From JALZMG01 sp963739975 (GTDB lineage: Bacteria > Actinomycetota > Acidimicrobiia > Acidimicrobiales > Ilumatobacteraceae): a DNA stretch of 64,000 nucleotides. Positions within the stretch are counted from its first letter, which is position 1. Each line of letters begins with the position of its first letter. A program made the translations under genes and the position numbers. The notes under the pieces were generated by a model that did not search any database, was not told the origin of the DNA, and was given only the letters and a program-made list of their open reading frames with translations. Shown in pieces: positions 45,762 through 55,072 of this stretch. The stretch lies in contig CAVUCK010000006.1 of the NCBI GenBank assembly GCA_963739975.1, positions 43,752-107,751 of the forward strand, written 5' to 3'.

Positions 45762-47027
45762 GTGCCCGACACCATCACGATCACGGACGACCGGACCGGC
45801 AAGACCGTCACGGTGCCCGTCACCGACGGCGTCTTCCCCAGCACGGCGCTGCGCGAGCTGGACAAGAACCTCTTCATGTACGACCCGGCGTACCTGTCGA
45901 CGGCGTCGTGCCGGTCCGCCATCACCTACCTCGACGGCGACAACGGGGTGCTGCGCTACCGCGGTTACCCCATCGAGCAACTGGCCGAGCACTCGACCTA
46001 CCTCGAAGTCGCCTACCTCCTCCTCTACGGGGAGCTGCCCAACGAGCAACAGCTCGACCAGTGGACCTTCGACGTCACGCACCACACGTTCATCCACGAG
46101 AACATGCGCAAGCGCTTCGTCGACGGGTTCCACTACGACGCCCACCCGATGGGGATGTACATCTCGTCGCTCGCCGCGCTGGGCACGTTCTACGACGACG
46201 CCAAGAACATCTTCGACGGCGAGAGCCGGCACAAGCAGATCCTCCGGCTCATCGCCAAGGCCCCCACGCTGGCGGCGATGTGCTACCGGTTCTCGGCCGG
46301 ACTGCCGTTCTTCCTGCCCGACAACTCGCTCTCGTACCCGGCCAACTTCCTCACGATGATGTGGAAGATCGGCGAGTACGAGGTCCACCCCGTGCTCGAA
46401 CGGGCGATGGACGTGCTGTTCATCCTCCACGCCGACCACGAGCAGAACTGCGGCACCACGGCCATGCGCGTCGTCGCGTCCAGCAACGCCGACCCGTACT
46501 CTGCGGCGGCTGCAGCCGCCGCCGCCCTCTACGGCCCGCTGCACGGCGGCGCCAACGAGGCCGTCGTGCACATGCTCGGCGAGATCGGCTCGGTCGACGA
46601 GGTCCCGGCGTTCGTCGAGGACGTCAAGGGCGGCAAGGGAAGGCTGATGGGCTTCGGCCACCGGGTGTACAAGAACTACGACCCGCGGGCGAAGATCATC
46701 AAGCAGACCGCCTACGACGTGTTCGAGGTGACGGGCAAGAACCCGCTGCTCGACATCGCCCTCAAGCTCGAGGAGACGGCGCTCGAGGACCCGTACTTCG
46801 TCGACCGCAAGCTGTACCCCAACGTCGACTTCTACTCCGGGCTGATCTACCAAGCCCTCGGCTTCCCGGTCGACATGTTCACGGTGCTGTTCGCCATCCC
46901 CCGCATGTCGGGCTGGCTGGCCCACTGGGACGAGCTGCTGGGCGACAAGGACCAGAAGATCTCCCGCCCCCGCCAGTGGTACGCCGGCCCCAGCGATCGC
47001 GAGTTCGTCAAGCTCGCCGACCGCTAG
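45762..47027 (+). CDS. gltA: Citrate synthase
   Basis: This 421-residue enzyme condenses acetyl-CoA and oxaloacetate. It has RYRGYPIEQLAEHSTYLEV, the active-site HADHEQNCGTTAMR, PLHGGANEAVV, and GFGHRVYKNYDPRA with the catalytic His. The late FYSGLIYQALGFP holds the catalytic-Asp region. It has the length of the hexameric type II/actinobacterial enzymes. Starts at GTG 45753 or 45762; I prefer 45762 because of the -10 box overlapping the former. It is convergent with icd. Confidence 0.95.
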   Translation: MPDTITITDDRTGKTVTVPVTDGVFPSTALRELDKNLFMYDPAYLSTASCRSAITYLDGDNGVLRYRGYPIEQLAEHSTYLEVAYLLLYGELPNEQQLDQWTFDVTHHTFIHENMRKRFVDGFHYDAHPMGMYISSLAALGTFYDDAKNIFDGESRHKQILRLIAKAPTLAAMCYRFSAGLPFFLPDNSLSYPANFLTMMWKIGEYEVHPVLERAMDVLFILHADHEQNCGTTAMRVVASSNADPYSAAAAAAAALYGPLHGGANEAVVHMLGEIGSVDEVPAFVEDVKGGKGRLMGFGHRVYKNYDPRAKIIKQTAYDVFEVTGKNPLLDIALKLEETALEDPYFVDRKLYPNVDFYSGLIYQALGFPVDMFTVLFAIPRMSGWLAHWDELLGDKDQKISRPRQWYAGPSDREFVKLADR

Positions 47028-47036
47028 TTCGACTGC

Positions 47037-48254
47037 TTACGCCATCTTCGCCTGGAGACGGCGGTCGAGGGCGGCGAGGAACTCCTCGGTCGTCTGCCAC
47101 GGGGCGTCCCGGCTGATCAGCAGGGCCAGGTCCTTCGTCATCTCACCGGCCTCGACGGCCTCGATGCACACCGCCTCCAGCGTCTCGGCGAACTGCGTCA
47201 CCTCCGGCGTGTCGTCGAGCTTGCCGCGGTGCTTCAAGCCACCGGTCCAGGCGAAGATCGACGCCACCGGGTTGGTCGACGTCTTGTTGCCCTTCTGGTG
47301 CTCCCGGTAGTGGCGGGTGACCGTGCCATGGGCCGCCTCGGCCTCGACCGTCTTGCCGTCCGGGGTCATCAGCACCGACGTCATCAGACCCAGTGACCCG
47401 AACCCCTGAGCGACGGTGTCGGACTGCACGTCGCCGTCGTAGTTCTTGCACGCCCACACGTAGCCGCCTTCCCACTTCATCACCTGGGCGACCATGTCGT
47501 CGATCAGGCGATGCTCGTAGGTCAGGCCGGCTGCCTCGAACTCGGCCTTGAACTCGCTGTCGAAGACCTCCTGGAACAGGTCCTTGAACATCCCGTCGTA
47601 CGCCTTGAGGATCGTGTTCTTGGTCGACAGATAGACGGGGTAGTGGCGGGCCAGCCCGTAGCGCAGCGACGCCCGGGCGAAGTCCCGGATCGAGTCGGCG
47701 TAGTTGTACATCCCCATGGCGATGCCGCCGTCCTCGCCGAACTCGGCAACCTGCAGCTCCAGCGGCTCGCTGCCGTCGGCTGGCGTGTAGGTGATCGTCA
47801 CCGTGCCGGCGCCCGGCACCTTGAAGTCGCTGGCCCGGTACTGGTCGGCGTGGGCGTGACGGCCGATGATGATCGGCTTCGTCCACCCCGGAACCAGCCG
47901 CGGGATGTTGGAGATGATGATCGGCTCGCGGAACACGACCCCGCCGAGGATGTTGCGGATGGTGCCGTTCGGCGACCGCCACATCTTCTTCAGGTCGAAC
48001 TCCTCGACCCGCGCCTCGTCGGGCGTGATCGTGGCGCACTTGACGGCCACGCCGTGGCGCTTGGTGGCCTCGGCGGCGTCGATGGTCACCTGGTCGTCGG
48101 TCTCGTCGCGGCGCTGGATCGACAAGTCGTAGTACTCGAGCTGCACGTCGAGGTACGGCAGGATGAGCTGGTCCTTGATGAAGGCCCAGATGATGCGCGT
48201 CATCTCGTCGCCGTCCATCTCGACGACCGGGTTGACCACCTTGATCTTCGTCAT
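47037..48254 (-). CDS. icd: NADP-dependent isocitrate dehydrogenase
   Basis: This 405-residue homodimeric enzyme is of the eukaryote-like (type II) class: VVEMDGDEMTRIIW, WRSPNGTIRNILGG, GRHAHADQYRA, and the coenzyme region AAHGTVTRHYREHQKG with Arg/His typical of NADP use. It oxidises isocitrate to 2-oxoglutarate. With acnA and gltA nearby it makes a TCA-entry cluster. It is convergent with gltA, the stops being 10 bp apart. ATG at 48254 has TATCGT 7 nt upstream, suggesting leaderless translation. Confidence 0.96.
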   Translation of the reverse strand: MTKIKVVNPVVEMDGDEMTRIIWAFIKDQLILPYLDVQLEYYDLSIQRRDETDDQVTIDAAEATKRHGVAVKCATITPDEARVEEFDLKKMWRSPNGTIRNILGGVVFREPIIISNIPRLVPGWTKPIIIGRHAHADQYRASDFKVPGAGTVTITYTPADGSEPLELQVAEFGEDGGIAMGMYNYADSIRDFARASLRYGLARHYPVYLSTKNTILKAYDGMFKDLFQEVFDSEFKAEFEAAGLTYEHRLIDDMVAQVMKWEGGYVWACKNYDGDVQSDTVAQGFGSLGLMTSVLMTPDGKTVEAEAAHGTVTRHYREHQKGNKTSTNPVASIFAWTGGLKHRGKLDDTPEVTQFAETLEAVCIEAVEAGEMTKDLALLISRDAPWQTTEEFLAALDRRLQAKMA

Positions 48255-48290
48255 CCCGGCGACGATAGGGGGCCGCTCGCCAGCTGACCA

Positions 48291-48296
48291 TACGAT
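48291..48296 (+). promoter_or_regulatory. -10 box TACGAT before acyl-CoA dehydrogenase gene
   Basis: TACGAT lies 8 nt before the ATG at 48305. On the other strand TATCGT (48262-48267) serves icd at 7 nt. The 50-bp gap therefore probably holds two back-to-back leaderless promoters. Confidence 0.45.
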
Positions 48297-48304
48297 CGAG
48301 CGAG

Positions 48305-49411
48305 ATGGATTTCGAGTGGACGGCCGAGCAGGTCGCGCTGCGAGCGCAGGCCCGCGAGGTTGCCGCCGACGCCGTCGCCCGCTTCGGGCGGACCAACGAC
48401 TCCTGGATCAACGGGTTCTCGTCGGAGTTCGCCAAAGAGCTCGCCGCGCTCGGCTGGATCGGCCTGACGTGGCCCGAGGAGTTCGGCGGCGGCGGACGCC
48501 CACCGATCGACCGCCTGATCATCGGGGAGGAGCTGATCGCCGCCGGCGCGCCGATCGCCGCCATGTGGTTCGCCGACCGGCAGATGGGGCCGACGCTGAT
48601 CGCCTTCGGCCGCCCGGACCAGCAGCAGACGTTCCTGCCGGGGATCCTGGCTGGCGAGACCACGTGGTCGATCGGCATGTCCGAGCCCGAGGCCGGGAGC
48701 GACCTCGCCAGCTTGAAGACGACGGCCCGCCGCGACGGCGACGAGTGGGTGATCGACGGCCAGAAGATCTGGACCAGCTTCGGCGCCGTCGCCGACTACT
48801 GCTACTTGATCTGCCGCACGTCCACCGACGGGCCGCCGCACCAGGGCATCAGCGAGGTCATCGTGCCGATGGACACGCCGGGGATCGACGTCCGCCCGAT
48901 CACCGACATGACCACCAACCGGCACTTCTGCGAGGTGTTCTTCGACGGCGTGCGGGTGCCGACCGGCAACCTCGTCGGCACCGAGGGCGGGGCGTTCAAG
49001 CAGACGATGCGCCAGCTCGAGCACGAGCGCGGCGGCATCGACCGGCTGGTGTCCAACCACGCCCTGTACCGCATCGCGGTGGAGCGCGCCGACACCACGG
49101 ACCCCCTGGTGCGCCAGTCGATCGCCGCCCTCGAGACCGCCTACCGCATCGGCCGGATCCTCGTCGTCCGCGAGGTCCTGCGGCAGGCGCCGGCCGGGTT
49201 CTCGGCGGCCACGAAGTGCTTCTGCACCGAGCACGAGTGGCGGGTCGCCCAGTTCGTCGCCAGCGTGCTCGGCCCGGACGCGACGATCTGGAGCGATGTG
49301 ACCGCCGGGCTGCTGTACGCCCCCGGGTACACGATCATGGGCGGCACGTCGAACGTGATGCGCAACATCCTCGGCGAGCGGGTCCTCGGCCTTCCCCGGG
49401 AACCCCGCTGA
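48305..49411 (+). CDS. Acyl-CoA dehydrogenase
   Basis: This 368-residue flavoenzyme has the acyl-CoA dehydrogenase fold: LGWIGLTWPEEFGGGG, the FAD-binding MSEPEAGSDLASLKT, and the end PGYTIMGGTSNVMRNILGERVLGLP. It oxidises an acyl-CoA to an enoyl-CoA, passing electrons to ETF. The usual catalytic Glu region is not the short-chain type (…TIMGGTSNV), so the substrate may be a steroid-side-chain-like or branched acyl-CoA, as with FadE pairs. Its stop overlaps the DUF4333 ATG (TGATG). Confidence 0.92.
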   Translation: MDFEWTAEQVALRAQAREVAADAVARFGRTNDSWINGFSSEFAKELAALGWIGLTWPEEFGGGGRPPIDRLIIGEELIAAGAPIAAMWFADRQMGPTLIAFGRPDQQQTFLPGILAGETTWSIGMSEPEAGSDLASLKTTARRDGDEWVIDGQKIWTSFGAVADYCYLICRTSTDGPPHQGISEVIVPMDTPGIDVRPITDMTTNRHFCEVFFDGVRVPTGNLVGTEGGAFKQTMRQLEHERGGIDRLVSNHALYRIAVERADTTDPLVRQSIAALETAYRIGRILVVREVLRQAPAGFSAATKCFCTEHEWRVAQFVASVLGPDATIWSDVTAGLLYAPGYTIMGGTSNVMRNILGERVLGLPREPR

Positions 49412-49716
49412 TGCGCGCCCCGGTCATCGGCCTCGTCGCCGCAGCCGCGTTGGCGGTGGCTTCGTGCGGGAGGAGCAACCAGGTCGACGAGGGCGAGGTC
49501 GAGAACGAGCTCCGTGAGGGGCTCGGCGCGCAAGCGGGAGCCGAACCGGAGTCCGTCGAGTGCGACGGCGACCTCCCTGCCACGGTGGGCGCGTCGATTC
49601 GCTGCGTCCTCGAACTCTCCGGCGGGGAGCGTCTCGGCGTCACGGTCACGGCCACCGAGGTGGCCGACGACGACGTCCGGTACCAGTCCGTCGTCGACGA
49701 GGAGCTCATGCCATGA
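49411..49716 (+). CDS. DUF4333 lipoprotein
   Basis: This 101-residue protein has a lipoprotein signal ending AVASCGR and then a DUF4333 domain: VENELREGLGAQAGAEPESVEC, DLPATVGASIRCVLEL with the two conserved cysteines, and VTATEVADDDVRYQS. The domain is common in actinobacterial lipoproteins; its function is unknown. It overlaps both neighbours by a few bases and so lies in an operon with the acyl-CoA dehydrogenase and the hydrolase. Confidence 0.82.
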   Translation: MRAPVIGLVAAAALAVASCGRSNQVDEGEVENELREGLGAQAGAEPESVECDGDLPATVGASIRCVLELSGGERLGVTVTATEVADDDVRYQSVVDEELMP

Positions 49717-50609
49717 GGCGGGTGGCTGCCGTCGTGTTCGGCGCCGCGCTCACCGTCGGCATCGCCGGCTCGTCGGGCGCCGTGGCCCAGGTCACCGTGG
49801 TCCAGCTCGAGCTCGTCGACACCACACGCCCCACGGCGGCGGCCACCGGGGTCCCGGCGGCGACGTCACGCACGCTGCCGACGACCGTCTACCTGCCGCC
49901 GACGACAGAACCGGCGGCGCTGATCGTGCTGGCCCACGGAGCCAGCGGCGCGCCCGAGAAGTTCACCGACCTGGCGACGTACTGGGCCGAGCACGGCTAC
50001 GTGGTCGCCGTACCCCGATTCCCGCTGACCAACGACCAGGTGCCCGAACCGGTCCTCGGCGACTTCCCCGAGCAAGGACGCGACGTGCGGTTCGTGATCG
50101 AGGAGGTCCTCACCGCCAGCGCCCTGCCGACCGGCGAGCTGGCCGGCCGGGTCGACCCGGAGCGCGTCGGGCTGTACGGCCTGTCGCTCGGTTCGCTGAC
50201 GGTCTGGAGCGAGGTGTTCGACGATCCGTCCGACCCACCGATCGACGCCCTGATCCAGTCCGACGGCACGACGCTGGGCACCCCGGAGCAGATCGCCACG
50301 GTCGCCTTCCCGGTGCTCGTCGCCCACTCCGATGTGGACCCGATCTTCCCGTACGCCGACGTGCTGCGTGGTTACGACCTGCTCCCCGGTCCGAAGTTCC
50401 TGCTCACGCTGCACGGCGCCGGCCACGCCACGGTCGGCGAGAACACCGCCACCCCGGCCGACGAGGCGTACCAGCAGGTCACCACGTCGTTCTGGGACCG
50501 CACGCTCGGCGGTCGTCCCGACACGCCCTTCCCACTCCCGATCGCCGGCGCCACGTCGTTCCTGGACGGCGGGCGAACCCAACCGACCACACTGCCGGCC
50601 ACCCGCTGA
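49713..50609 (+). CDS. Secreted alpha/beta-hydrolase (dienelactone hydrolase/chlorophyllase-like)
   Basis: This 298-residue protein has a signal peptide (AAVVFGAALTVGIAGSSGAVAQ) and an alpha/beta-hydrolase domain. ALIVLAHGASGAPEKF forms the oxyanion region, and the nucleophile is Ser in VGLYGLSLGSLTVW. HSDVDPIFPY gives the acid and LHGAGHATVGEN the catalytic His. It is likely an extracytoplasmic esterase of unknown substrate. It starts at ATG 49713, overlapping the DUF4333 stop (ATGA). Confidence 0.85.
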   Translation: MRRVAAVVFGAALTVGIAGSSGAVAQVTVVQLELVDTTRPTAAATGVPAATSRTLPTTVYLPPTTEPAALIVLAHGASGAPEKFTDLATYWAEHGYVVAVPRFPLTNDQVPEPVLGDFPEQGRDVRFVIEEVLTASALPTGELAGRVDPERVGLYGLSLGSLTVWSEVFDDPSDPPIDALIQSDGTTLGTPEQIATVAFPVLVAHSDVDPIFPYADVLRGYDLLPGPKFLLTLHGAGHATVGENTATPADEAYQQVTTSFWDRTLGGRPDTPFPLPIAGATSFLDGGRTQPTTLPATR

Positions 50610-50704
50610 GGCGGTCACTGGAACCGGCCGGCGCGTGGCACCCCCACCACGCTCTGCGTGCCTGCACGCTGGTCCGTCAGCGCTGCATGTGGTGAGGTAG
50701 GCCC

Positions 50705-51850
50705 GTGCGGGGACGATCATCGGACGCCGGCGGGCTCCCCATGGTCTGCGTCACCAACGCGTGGCGTCGGCGCTGGGGATCGCTCGTCATCCTCGCTCTC
50801 CTCGTCGCCCTGACGGGCGGCATGGTGATGGCCGCCGTCGCCGGCGCCCGCCGGTCGGCGAGCAGTCCGACGCGCTTCGAGGACGCGGCACGCGGTCGCG
50901 ACCTCCTCGTCGCTGCTCCAGACGGCGAGGGTGAGCCGCTCGCCACACTGCTCGACGGCCCCCTCGTCGAGAGCCACCTCGACCAGATCTTCGTGTTCGC
51001 CGGGCCGAGCATCGATGAGGAGCTGTTCACGTTCGCCCCAATCGGCGGCAACGGGCCTGACATCGAGCAGGGCGTGCTGCTGGCCGGCCGCCGCGTCGAC
51101 CCGGCCGACCCCGACGAGATCGTCGTGACCGAGCTCGTCGCCGACCGTTACGACCTCCAGCCGGGTGATGTGTGGGAGCTGGTCTCCCTGTCCGCCGAGC
51201 AGGTGCCGGAGCTCTTCGCGACCGGACGGGTCCCGGACTCCCCCGAGGGGCCACCGTTGCCGATGCGGGTCGTCGGCGTCGTCCGCACGACGGCCGACAT
51301 CGTCGCCCGGCCCGACGAGCCAGCAGTTCTCGTGCTGTCACCGGCGTTCTTCGACCAGTACCGCGATCGCGTCGGCGTGGGCGCGGTCACGCACCTCGTC
51401 CGCCTGGTCGACGAGCCCGACGCGCTCGACCGGTTCACGGACGCCGCCGCTGCGGCCTACCCCGACGGGCAGCTCAGCTTCGACGTCGTCCAAGCCGAGA
51501 ACGCGCAGTCCGACGCCATCGGTGTGGCGACCGTGGCCGTGCTCGCGCTCGGCCTCGTCGTCGCCCTCGCCGGCGGCGCCTGGATCGCCACCGCAACGAT
51601 CCGTCAACAACGCCTCCTCGCTCCCGAGATGGAGGTGTTCCGGGCGCTCGGCTTGACGCCGTCGGAGCGCGTCGGCCTGCTCGCCGGCGCCGTCGCCCCC
51701 GGTCTCGCCGCCGGCGCGGTCCTCGCACCGGTTCTCGCGATCGCCCTGTCGCCCCTGTTCCCCGTCGGTCTGGCCCGACGGTACGAGCCCGACGTCGGAG
51801 TGCACGCCGACGTGCCGGTGCTGCTCCTCGGACTCGTCGCCGTCGTGACT
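50705..51850 (+). CDS. FtsX-type ABC permease, N-terminal part before frameshift
   Basis: Residues 1-382 hold a first transmembrane helix (WGSLVILALLVALTGGMVMAAV), a large outside domain, and a helix trio (IGVATVAVLALGLVVALAGG, VGLLAGAVAPGLAAGAVLAP, VLLLGLVAVV). The frame then leaves protein-like sequence at 51851. An extra G at 51851-51852 shifts the reading; without it VAVVT continues into VLATITVAAAW in the next entry. Start at GTG 50705 after GAGGTAGG. No ATPase gene is adjacent. Confidence 0.7.
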
Positions 51851-51851
51851 G

Positions 51852-53090
51852 GTGCTCGCCACCATCACCGTCGCCGCGGCGTGGCGCCTGGTCGGACGTC
51901 ACGATCGTCCCCCTCGATCACGCCCGCTGCGCCTCGATCGGCTGATCGGCGCGCTGCCTCCTGCGCCGGCGATGGGCGTGCGGTTCGCGCTCCTTCCCCC
52001 ACACACGATCGCCGCGCCTGTCCGCCCGGCCGTCGCAGGGGCATGCCTCGCCGTGATCGGGCTCGCCGCGGTGGCGATCGTGGGCGCCAGCCTCGACCGT
52101 GTCGTCGACAGCCCGGCGCGCTGGGGCACGACCTGGGACGTCGCGCTGAGCACGGACGAGGACCCGGCCTTCGACCCGACGCCGCTGCTCGACGACCCGG
52201 GACTCGCAGCCGTCGCGTTCGGACGGTTCGACGAGCAGGTGACGATCAACGACGTGGAGGCGTTGGCGATGAGCATCGAGCCGGTGCGGGGCGACATCGG
52301 GTTCACGGTCGTCGAAGGGCGAGCCCCGCGGGCCCCTGACGAGGTGGTCGTCGGCCGAGCCACGCTGGACCGCCTCGATGCAGGGGTCGGCAGCTCGGTG
52401 CAGATCGGCAGCCGGTCGGCGGCGGCCGCACCGTTTCGGATCGTCGGTGTGGCCGTGTTCCCCACCCTCCAGTTCTCGTTCCCGCTCGACGACGGCGCGG
52501 GCTTCGAGCCCCGCGCCGCGCGATCCCTCGGGCTGGGCGACGAGACACGTGAAGACGCCGGGTTCTTCGCGCTCCTCGTGCGCTGGGCACCGGATGCCGA
52601 CCGGACCGCCTCGCTCGCCCGGTTCACCGAGGCTGGGCTCGAGGCCCGGACGCCGACCGCACCACCCGAGGTCAACGGTCTTGACGATGTGAAGTGGTTC
52701 CCGACCATCGGTGCCTCGTTGCTCATCGTGTTGGGGGGCATCGCGACGAGCCAGGCCATCGCCGTCACCACCCGGCGCCGCCGTCGCGAGCTCGGAGTGC
52801 TCAGCGTGCTCGGGTTCACCCCGGGTCAGCGGCGCGGCCTCGTCGCCGCCCAGGCCACGGCGATCGCCATCGTCGCCATCGGCATCGGCATCCCGCTGGG
52901 CATCGCCGCAGCGCGGTTCGTGTGGGGCGCCATCGCAGGATCGATGGGCCTCGCCACCGACGTGTCCGTGCCGGCGGCCACGCTGGTCATCGGAGCCGTT
53001 GTCGTCGTCATCGCCCTGAACGTGCTGACCGCCATCGCCGCCCGCCCGGCGGCCCGGCTGCGCGTCGCCGAATCCCTGCGGGTGGAATGA
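51852..53090 (+). CDS. FtsX-type ABC permease, C-terminal part after frameshift
   Basis: This 412-residue piece continues the same permease: a second helix/outside-domain unit (AVAGACLAVIGLAAVAIVGAS) and the typical FtsX ending, with LLIVLGGIATSQAIAVTTRRRRRELGVL, FTPGQRRGLVAAQATAI and VIGAVVVVIALNVLTAIAAR. The whole repaired gene would encode about 795 residues with two repeats of the FtsX fold, as in MacB-like or lipoprotein-type exporters. It is separate from the export operon at 57-61 kb. Confidence 0.75.
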   Translation: MLATITVAAAWRLVGRHDRPPRSRPLRLDRLIGALPPAPAMGVRFALLPPHTIAAPVRPAVAGACLAVIGLAAVAIVGASLDRVVDSPARWGTTWDVALSTDEDPAFDPTPLLDDPGLAAVAFGRFDEQVTINDVEALAMSIEPVRGDIGFTVVEGRAPRAPDEVVVGRATLDRLDAGVGSSVQIGSRSAAAAPFRIVGVAVFPTLQFSFPLDDGAGFEPRAARSLGLGDETREDAGFFALLVRWAPDADRTASLARFTEAGLEARTPTAPPEVNGLDDVKWFPTIGASLLIVLGGIATSQAIAVTTRRRRRELGVLSVLGFTPGQRRGLVAAQATAIAIVAIGIGIPLGIAAARFVWGAIAGSMGLATDVSVPAATLVIGAVVVVIALNVLTAIAARPAARLRVAESLRVE

Positions 53091-53107
53091 GCTCGGCCAG
53101 CGGTTGA

Positions 53108-53947
53108 TCAGCCGCCGGTGGCCACCATGCCGACGGCGGCGACGGCGAGCACGAGCCCGACGATCTGCGTGCGGGTCATCCGCTCCCCGTCCAGCGCGGT
53201 GGCCAGCCCGACGGTCGTCGCCGGGTACATCGAGCTGACGACGGCGACGAGCGAGAGCAGGCCCTCGCGCGTGGCGAGGAGGTACGTGACGTTGGCCGTG
53301 ATCGCCAGCCCTCCTGCGGCGACGGCCAGCCGGGCCGACCGGCCGAGCCGGCGCACGTCGACCCGCCGGGCCACGGCCAGCGTCACGACGACCGGGAACG
53401 ACGCCAGCTGCCCGATGCACAGCGGCCAGAACCCGCTGTCGTCGCTCGTGCGGTCGAGGAACACGAACAGCAGGCCGAAGCCGAGACCGGCGGCGACGGC
53501 CAGTCCGGCGATCCGCGGGCCCGTCGGCCGCTCGGCCCGGCCGCCGACGCCGCTGACCAGCGCCACCGCCACCAACGCCAGCGCAACGCCGACGAGGGCG
53601 ACGGCCGATGGTCGCTCCCCCGTCGCCACGCCGACGGCGACCGGGACCACGGCGCTGACCACGGCAGTGATCGGCGCGACCACCGTCATCGCCCCCTTGG
53701 CGAGCGCCTCGTAGAACGTGAGGATCCCGGCCAGCGACATCAGGCCGGCGCCGACGCTCCAGGCGATGTCGGTCGACCCCGGGAACGGGGCTCGGTCGAC
53801 CGTGACGAGCAACACGGCCAGCGTCGCTGTCGTCGCCTGGGTGACCAGCGTGACGGCGAACAGCGGCGCAGCCCGCGTCGCCCGACCGCCGAGGTAGTCG
53901 GACGTGCCGTAGACGAGGGCCGAGACCAATGCCAGGACGACCGCCAC
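53108..53947 (-). CDS. DMT-family (EamA) transporter
   Basis: This 279-residue membrane protein has ten hydrophobic segments in two EamA repeats, beginning VLALVSALVYGTSDYLGGRATR, with the second repeat from GPRIAGLAVAAGLGFGLLFVF. DMT proteins export amino acids or other metabolites. A distinctive GTSDYLGG start marks a branch found in actinobacteria. It starts with GTG at 53947. Confidence 0.88.
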   Translation of the reverse strand: MAVVLALVSALVYGTSDYLGGRATRAAPLFAVTLVTQATTATLAVLLVTVDRAPFPGSTDIAWSVGAGLMSLAGILTFYEALAKGAMTVVAPITAVVSAVVPVAVGVATGERPSAVALVGVALALVAVALVSGVGGRAERPTGPRIAGLAVAAGLGFGLLFVFLDRTSDDSGFWPLCIGQLASFPVVVTLAVARRVDVRRLGRSARLAVAAGGLAITANVTYLLATREGLLSLVAVVSSMYPATTVGLATALDGERMTRTQIVGLVLAVAAVGMVATGG

Positions 53948-53974
53948 GCTCCGAGCATGGCCGGCGCCAACGGG

Positions 53975-54400
53975 TCAGGGCACGCTGGCGCCGGTCAGGA
54001 ACCGCTGGAGCCCGGCGAGGTCGAAGTAGAACATCTCGGCACTGGCCAACCGTCCGTCCCGCACGGTGTAGCGGGCCAGCGTCGGCGTCTCGAACCGGTT
54101 GCCGTGGAAGTCCACGCCGCGCACCTGGTACTCGACGACGACGGTGCCGTCCGACGAGGCGACGACCACCGGGTCCATGCGCCGCTCCTTCTCGGTTGGC
54201 TGGAGCGGGATCCACGTGGTGGCGTAGTGCAACGACATGTCGGCCACTGCCGCGCCGCGATGGCGCCCCGAGTAGGGCAGCCCCGGGGGCCAGCTGAACT
54301 CGACGTCGGGGTGGTACAGCTCGTCCAGCGCGTCACGGTCGCGCTGCTCGACGGCGGAGATCGCCGCCATGACCAATTGCTCATCGGTGAGGGTCTTCAT
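53975..54400 (-). CDS. SnoaL/NTF2-like domain protein
   Basis: This 141-residue protein has an NTF2-like pattern: LVMAAISAVEQRDRDALDELYHPDVEFSW, GAAVADMSLHYATTW, and strands GTVVVEYQVRGVDFHGN, with RDGRLASAEMFYFDLAGLQRF. These are small hydrolase- or isomerase-like folds; no function is assigned. ATG at 54400 fits a TAATAT -10 box (54408-54413) 7 nt upstream; the alternative ATG 54409 would lie inside that box. It is divergent from a TetR gene that may regulate it. Confidence 0.78.
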   Translation of the reverse strand: MKTLTDEQLVMAAISAVEQRDRDALDELYHPDVEFSWPPGLPYSGRHRGAAVADMSLHYATTWIPLQPTEKERRMDPVVVASSDGTVVVEYQVRGVDFHGNRFETPTLARYTVRDGRLASAEMFYFDLAGLQRFLTGASVP

Positions 54401-54407
54401 GTACGTC

Positions 54408-54457
54408 ATATTAGAACGCTGTCACTAGAAAAGCGACATGACGCCGGTCGGTATCGT
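54408..54457. promoter_or_regulatory. Divergent leaderless promoters between SnoaL and TetR genes
   Basis: TAATAT (minus strand, 54408-54413) lies 7 nt from the ATG at 54400. TATCGT (plus strand, 54452-54457) lies 9 nt from the GTG at 54467. Between them TTAGAACGCTGTCACTAGAA may hold a TetR site, but its symmetry is weak. Confidence 0.4.
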
Positions 54458-54466
54458 CCCTCGACT

Positions 54467-55072
54467 GTGGGGAGGCCGGCCAAGTTCGATCGAGAGTCGA
54501 TCCTCGACGCCGCCGCGGCCCTTGTCGCCGAGGACGGCCCAGGTGCGGCGACCGTCGTGAACATCGCTCAGCGCATCGGCGCGCCGACTGGATCGATCTA
54601 CCACCGCTTCGCCAGTCGGGACCTGGTCCTCGCCCACGTCTGGCTGCGGGCCGTCCGCGGCGCCCAGCTCGGGTTCGTCGCCGCGCTGAACGACGACGAC
54701 GTCGAGTCGGCGGCAGGTGCGGCCATCCACCAGCTGGTCGGGTGGACGCGCGCCCATCTCGACGAGGCGACCGTCCTCTTGCTGTACCGACGACGCGACC
54801 TCGCCGAGCGGTGGCCGAACGAGTTGGGAGCGGAGCTCGCCGACCTCAACGTCGACATCGCCGCCGCGCTCCGACGGTACGCACGGCGCCGCTTCGGCCG
54901 GGCCGACCGCCGCACGGTCGACGTCGTCCGCTTCTCCCTGGTCGACATCCCATACGCCGCCATCCGTCGTCACCTGCTCGACGGCGTGGCGCCGCCTCGG
55001 CCGCTCGAGGACCTCGTCGTCACGGCAGCCAACTGCGTGCTGCACGCCCACGACGAACCTGGCGTCACCTGA
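54467..55072 (+). CDS. TetR-family transcriptional regulator
   Basis: This 201-residue regulator starts GRPAKFDRESILDAAAALVAE. It has a helix-turn-helix ATVVNIAQRIGAPTGSIYHRF and an alpha-helical ligand domain including VGWTRAHLDEATVLLLYRR. It starts with GTG at 54467 preceded by TATCGT. The 3' end overlaps the convergent histidine kinase gene by 8 bp. Its likely target is the divergent SnoaL-like gene. Confidence 0.88.
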   Translation: MGRPAKFDRESILDAAAALVAEDGPGAATVVNIAQRIGAPTGSIYHRFASRDLVLAHVWLRAVRGAQLGFVAALNDDDVESAAGAAIHQLVGWTRAHLDEATVLLLYRRRDLAERWPNELGAELADLNVDIAAALRRYARRRFGRADRRTVDVVRFSLVDIPYAAIRRHLLDGVAPPRPLEDLVVTAANCVLHAHDEPGVT

